In this document: one piece after another, positions 4,309 to 5,966 of the stretch
Layout: each line of letters opens with the position of its first letter
How positions within the stretch are numbered: the first letter of the stretch is position 1
Assembly (NCBI GenBank): GCA_944387905.1
Contig: CALXGU010000101.1
Location: 1-5,966, forward strand
From: an uncultured Clostridia bacterium
GTDB taxonomy: Bacteria > Bacillota > Clostridia > Oscillospirales > QAKW01
DNA: 5,966 nt
Direction: 5' to 3'
The notes under the pieces: model-generated
Database searches by the model: none
The model's input: only the letters and a program-made list of their open reading frames with translations
What the model was told of the DNA's origin: nothing
Made by a program: the position numbers and the translations under genes

Positions 4309-5682
4309 TTAAAACTCCGGCTGAGCGGGAATACCGTCAAAGCCCTGCTGTAAGTCGGCATCGGTTGGTATATAGTCCTGCATCTGGCCGTCATGGAATT
4401 TTTCGTAAGCGACCATGTCAAAATAACCTGTGCCGGTAAGTCCGAACAGTATAACTTTATTTTCGCCCGTTTCTTTGCATTTCAGTGCCTGATCGATCGC
4501 GACGCGAATGGCATGGCTGCTCTCCGGAGCAGGAAGAATACCCTCGGTTCTTGCAAAATATTCAGCAGCTTCAAATACACTTGTCTGTTCAACGCTCACA
4601 GCCTCCATAAGACCGTCATGATACAGCTGGCTCAGAGTGCTGCTCATACCGTGATACCTTAGACCTCCGGCGTGATTTGCAGAGGGAATGAAGTTACTGC
4701 CCAGGGTGTACATTTTGGCAAGCGGACATACCATGCCGGTATCGCAGAAATCATACGCGAATTTGCCGCGTGTAAAGCTGGGACAGGACGCGGGCTCTAC
4801 AGCAATGAATCTGTAATCTGCCTCGCCGCGCAGTTTCTGACCCATAAACGGGGAGATAAGTCCGCCGAGGTTGCTGCCGCCTCCCGCACAGCCGATAATA
4901 ATATCAGGCTTTACACCGTATTTGTCAAGAGCTGTCTTAGCTTCAAGTCCGATGATGCTTTGATGCAGAAGGACCTGGTTGAGCACACTGCCTAAAACAT
5001 AACGGTAGCCCTCATGTGTAGTGGCGTCCTCAACCGCCTCGCTTATAGCGCAGCCCAGACTTCCCGATGTGCCCGGGTGCTTTTCTAAAATTTTTCGGCC
5101 TACATTTGTATTCATGCTCGGGCTCGGTGTTACCGACGCTCCGTATGTACGCATCACCTCTCGCCTAAACGGCTTTTGCTCATATGACACCTTGACCATA
5201 TATACTTTGCAGTCCAAGCCGAGATATGCGGTTGCCATGCTCAAGGCTGTACCCCACTGACCGGCGCCCGTTTCAGTAGTGACACCTTTGAGACCCTGTT
5301 TTTTTGCGTAATACGCCTGTGCTATCGCACTGTTGAGTTTATGACTGCCGCTTGTGTTGTTGCCTTCAAACTTATAATAGATATGAGCGGGGGTGCCGAG
5401 CTTTTTTTCAAGACAGTATGCGCGTATAAGCGGAGACGGTCGGTACATTTTGTAAAATTCAACTATTTCGTCGGGTATATCAAAATAAGCTGTGGTATCG
5501 TCCAGCTCCTGCTTTACCAGCTCTTTGCAGAACACCGCCTCAAGCTCGTTTTCTGTCATGGGCTTCATAGTTGCCGGATTGAGCAGGGGAGCGGGCTTGT
5601 TTTTCATATCCGCTCTGAGATTATACCATTTTTTCGGCAGTTCCTTTTCGTCAAGATAAATTTTGTAGGGGATTTCTTTCAT
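4309..5682 (-). CDS. trpB: TrpB2-type tryptophan synthase beta chain
   Basis: This encodes a 457-residue PLP enzyme of the TrpB-like (TrpB2) family, which condenses indole with L-serine to give tryptophan. Visible features: RPSPLIRA (81-88), the PLP-lysine motif GSHKLNSA with Lys115, the catalytic region TETGAGQWG with Glu137, the glycine-rich phosphate loop GCAGGGSNLGG (264-274), and TEGILPAPESSHA (379-391). The long N-terminal extension and the GSHKLN wording in place of the HKxN context of classic TrpB1 point to TrpB2. That subgroup does not form the tight alpha-beta complex and may salvage free indole. No trpA or other trp gene is in the window. The start is the ATG at 5682, with AAAGGAG ending 8 nt upstream; an in-frame ATG at 5817 lies inside the leader RNA and is rejected. 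Expression should be governed by the Trp T-box just upstream. Substrate is inferred from family and regulator. Confidence 0.93.
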   Translation of the reverse strand: MKEIPYKIYLDEKELPKKWYNLRADMKNKPAPLLNPATMKPMTENELEAVFCKELVKQELDDTTAYFDIPDEIVEFYKMYRPSPLIRAYCLEKKLGTPAHIYYKFEGNNTSGSHKLNSAIAQAYYAKKQGLKGVTTETGAGQWGTALSMATAYLGLDCKVYMVKVSYEQKPFRREVMRTYGASVTPSPSMNTNVGRKILEKHPGTSGSLGCAISEAVEDATTHEGYRYVLGSVLNQVLLHQSIIGLEAKTALDKYGVKPDIIIGCAGGGSNLGGLISPFMGQKLRGEADYRFIAVEPASCPSFTRGKFAYDFCDTGMVCPLAKMYTLGSNFIPSANHAGGLRYHGMSSTLSQLYHDGLMEAVSVEQTSVFEAAEYFARTEGILPAPESSHAIRVAIDQALKCKETGENKVILFGLTGTGYFDMVAYEKFHDGQMQDYIPTDADLQQGFDGIPAQPEF

Positions 5683-5690
5683 GATTGTTA

Positions 5691-5696
5691 CTCCTT
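5691..5696 (-). promoter_or_regulatory. Ribosome binding site that decides the trpB2 start
   Basis: The minus strand reads AAGGAG, 8 nt before the ATG at 5682. It lies downstream of the T-box terminator, so it is transcribed only on read-through. It also rules out the longer frame starting at 5817. Confidence 0.85.
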
Positions 5697-5716
5697 TCAG
5701 GTGAGGGGACGGTTTT

Positions 5717-5769
5717 AAAATAAAAAGCTCCTGTCCCCAATAAATAAAATTATTGCAGGGACAAGAGCT
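5717..5769 (-). terminator. Regulated terminator of the T-box leader
   Basis: AGCTCTTGTCCC (5769-5758) pairs with GGGACAGGAGCT (5737-5726) through a 12-bp stem with one G-U pair. The run TTTTTATTTT (5726-5717) follows. The 5' arm also contains the CUCUUGU and CCC pieces that pair with the T-box sequence in the alternative antiterminator, so the two structures exclude each other. Confidence 0.92.
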
Positions 5770-5966
5770 GTAAACTCCTGCGGTGCCACCCGGCTTGACG
5801 TAAAAACGTCCTCTCACAGCGCGCTTTCACGCGCCGGCATTTTATAACGGAGTGCTGACTCCGGCTCGCGTACTCTAAATTTCAGCTTGCCCTCGGAAAT
5901 CCATTCAAATACAGTATCGTACCGCATTTCACCAGCCTGCGGCTCTCTGAAACAATAGTCTGTATC
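5717..5966 (-). promoter_or_regulatory. T-box riboswitch, tRNA-Trp specific, 5' end cut by the window
   Basis: This leader RNA binds uncharged tRNA and lets transcription continue into trpB2 when tryptophanyl-tRNA is scarce. In order along the minus strand are the stem I hallmark CAGAGAGCCGCAGGCTGGTG near 5945-5930, and a specifier loop GAATGGATTTCC with codon UGG at 5903-5901. Next come the stem II element ACTCCGTTAT near 5851, small GC hairpins, and the T-box core GGGTGGCACCGC (5791-5780). The acceptor-binding bulge reads UGGC (5788-5785), which pairs with an end GCCA, so the tRNA should carry G73, as bacterial tRNA-Trp does. GCAGGAG can pair with CUCUUGU and GGG with CCC to form the antiterminator. 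The promoter and first bases of stem I lie outside the window. Confidence 0.95.

Noticed and set aside
4393..5718. Several plus-strand open frames opposite trpB2
   Set aside because: All are antisense to well-conserved TrpB2 motifs and show no initiation signals or family features.
5683..5817. In-frame upstream ATG giving a 502-residue TrpB2
   Set aside because: The extra 45 codons translate the T-box core and terminator, have no ribosome binding site and no family similarity. The ATG at 5682 has AAAGGAG at good spacing.

Overview
The window looks like chromosome of a spore-forming, low-to-moderate GC Firmicute, probably a clostridial (Ruminococcaceae/Oscillospirales-like) anaerobe. The evidence is the sporulation pair yabP-yabQ next to a divIC-type gene, a Trp T-box leader, an HrcA/CIRCE operator, a PerR-like box and strong AGGAGG ribosome binding sites. 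The lineage below phylum is inference. All six genes lie on the minus strand, so transcription runs from high to low coordinates. I find no mobile element, tRNA, rRNA or CRISPR array.

Layout in the direction of transcription. (1) 5966-5717: a tRNA-sensing T-box riboswitch with a UGG (Trp) specifier and a UGGC acceptor-end bulge, ending in an intrinsic terminator. It controls (2) a stand-alone TrpB2-type tryptophan synthase beta chain (5682-4309). (3) 4308-4048: a spacer holding five degenerate 18-19 nt tandem repeats, a perfect CIRCE operator and a candidate promoter. (4) clpB, the Hsp100 disaggregase (4047-1474), closed by a strong 13-bp-stem terminator. (5) The sporulation/division cluster yabP (1369-1076), yabQ (1072-371 as an open frame) and a DivIC/FtsB-like gene (582-304), closed by a terminator at 298-271. 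(6) A Fur-family (PerR-like) box overlapping an extended -10 promoter, then the first 45 codons of a ribosome hibernation factor (hpf), cut by the window edge.

The genes do not form one pathway. They are four adjacent transcription units, each with its own control signal: uncharged tRNA-Trp, protein misfolding (HrcA), sporulation (a possible sigma-E promoter) and probably peroxide/metal (PerR). The points most worth checking are the PerR-like box on hpf, the tandem repeats beside CIRCE, the Trp T-box on an orphan trpB2, and the 212-nt out-of-frame overlap between yabQ and divIC. I see nothing that amounts to a wholly new system.
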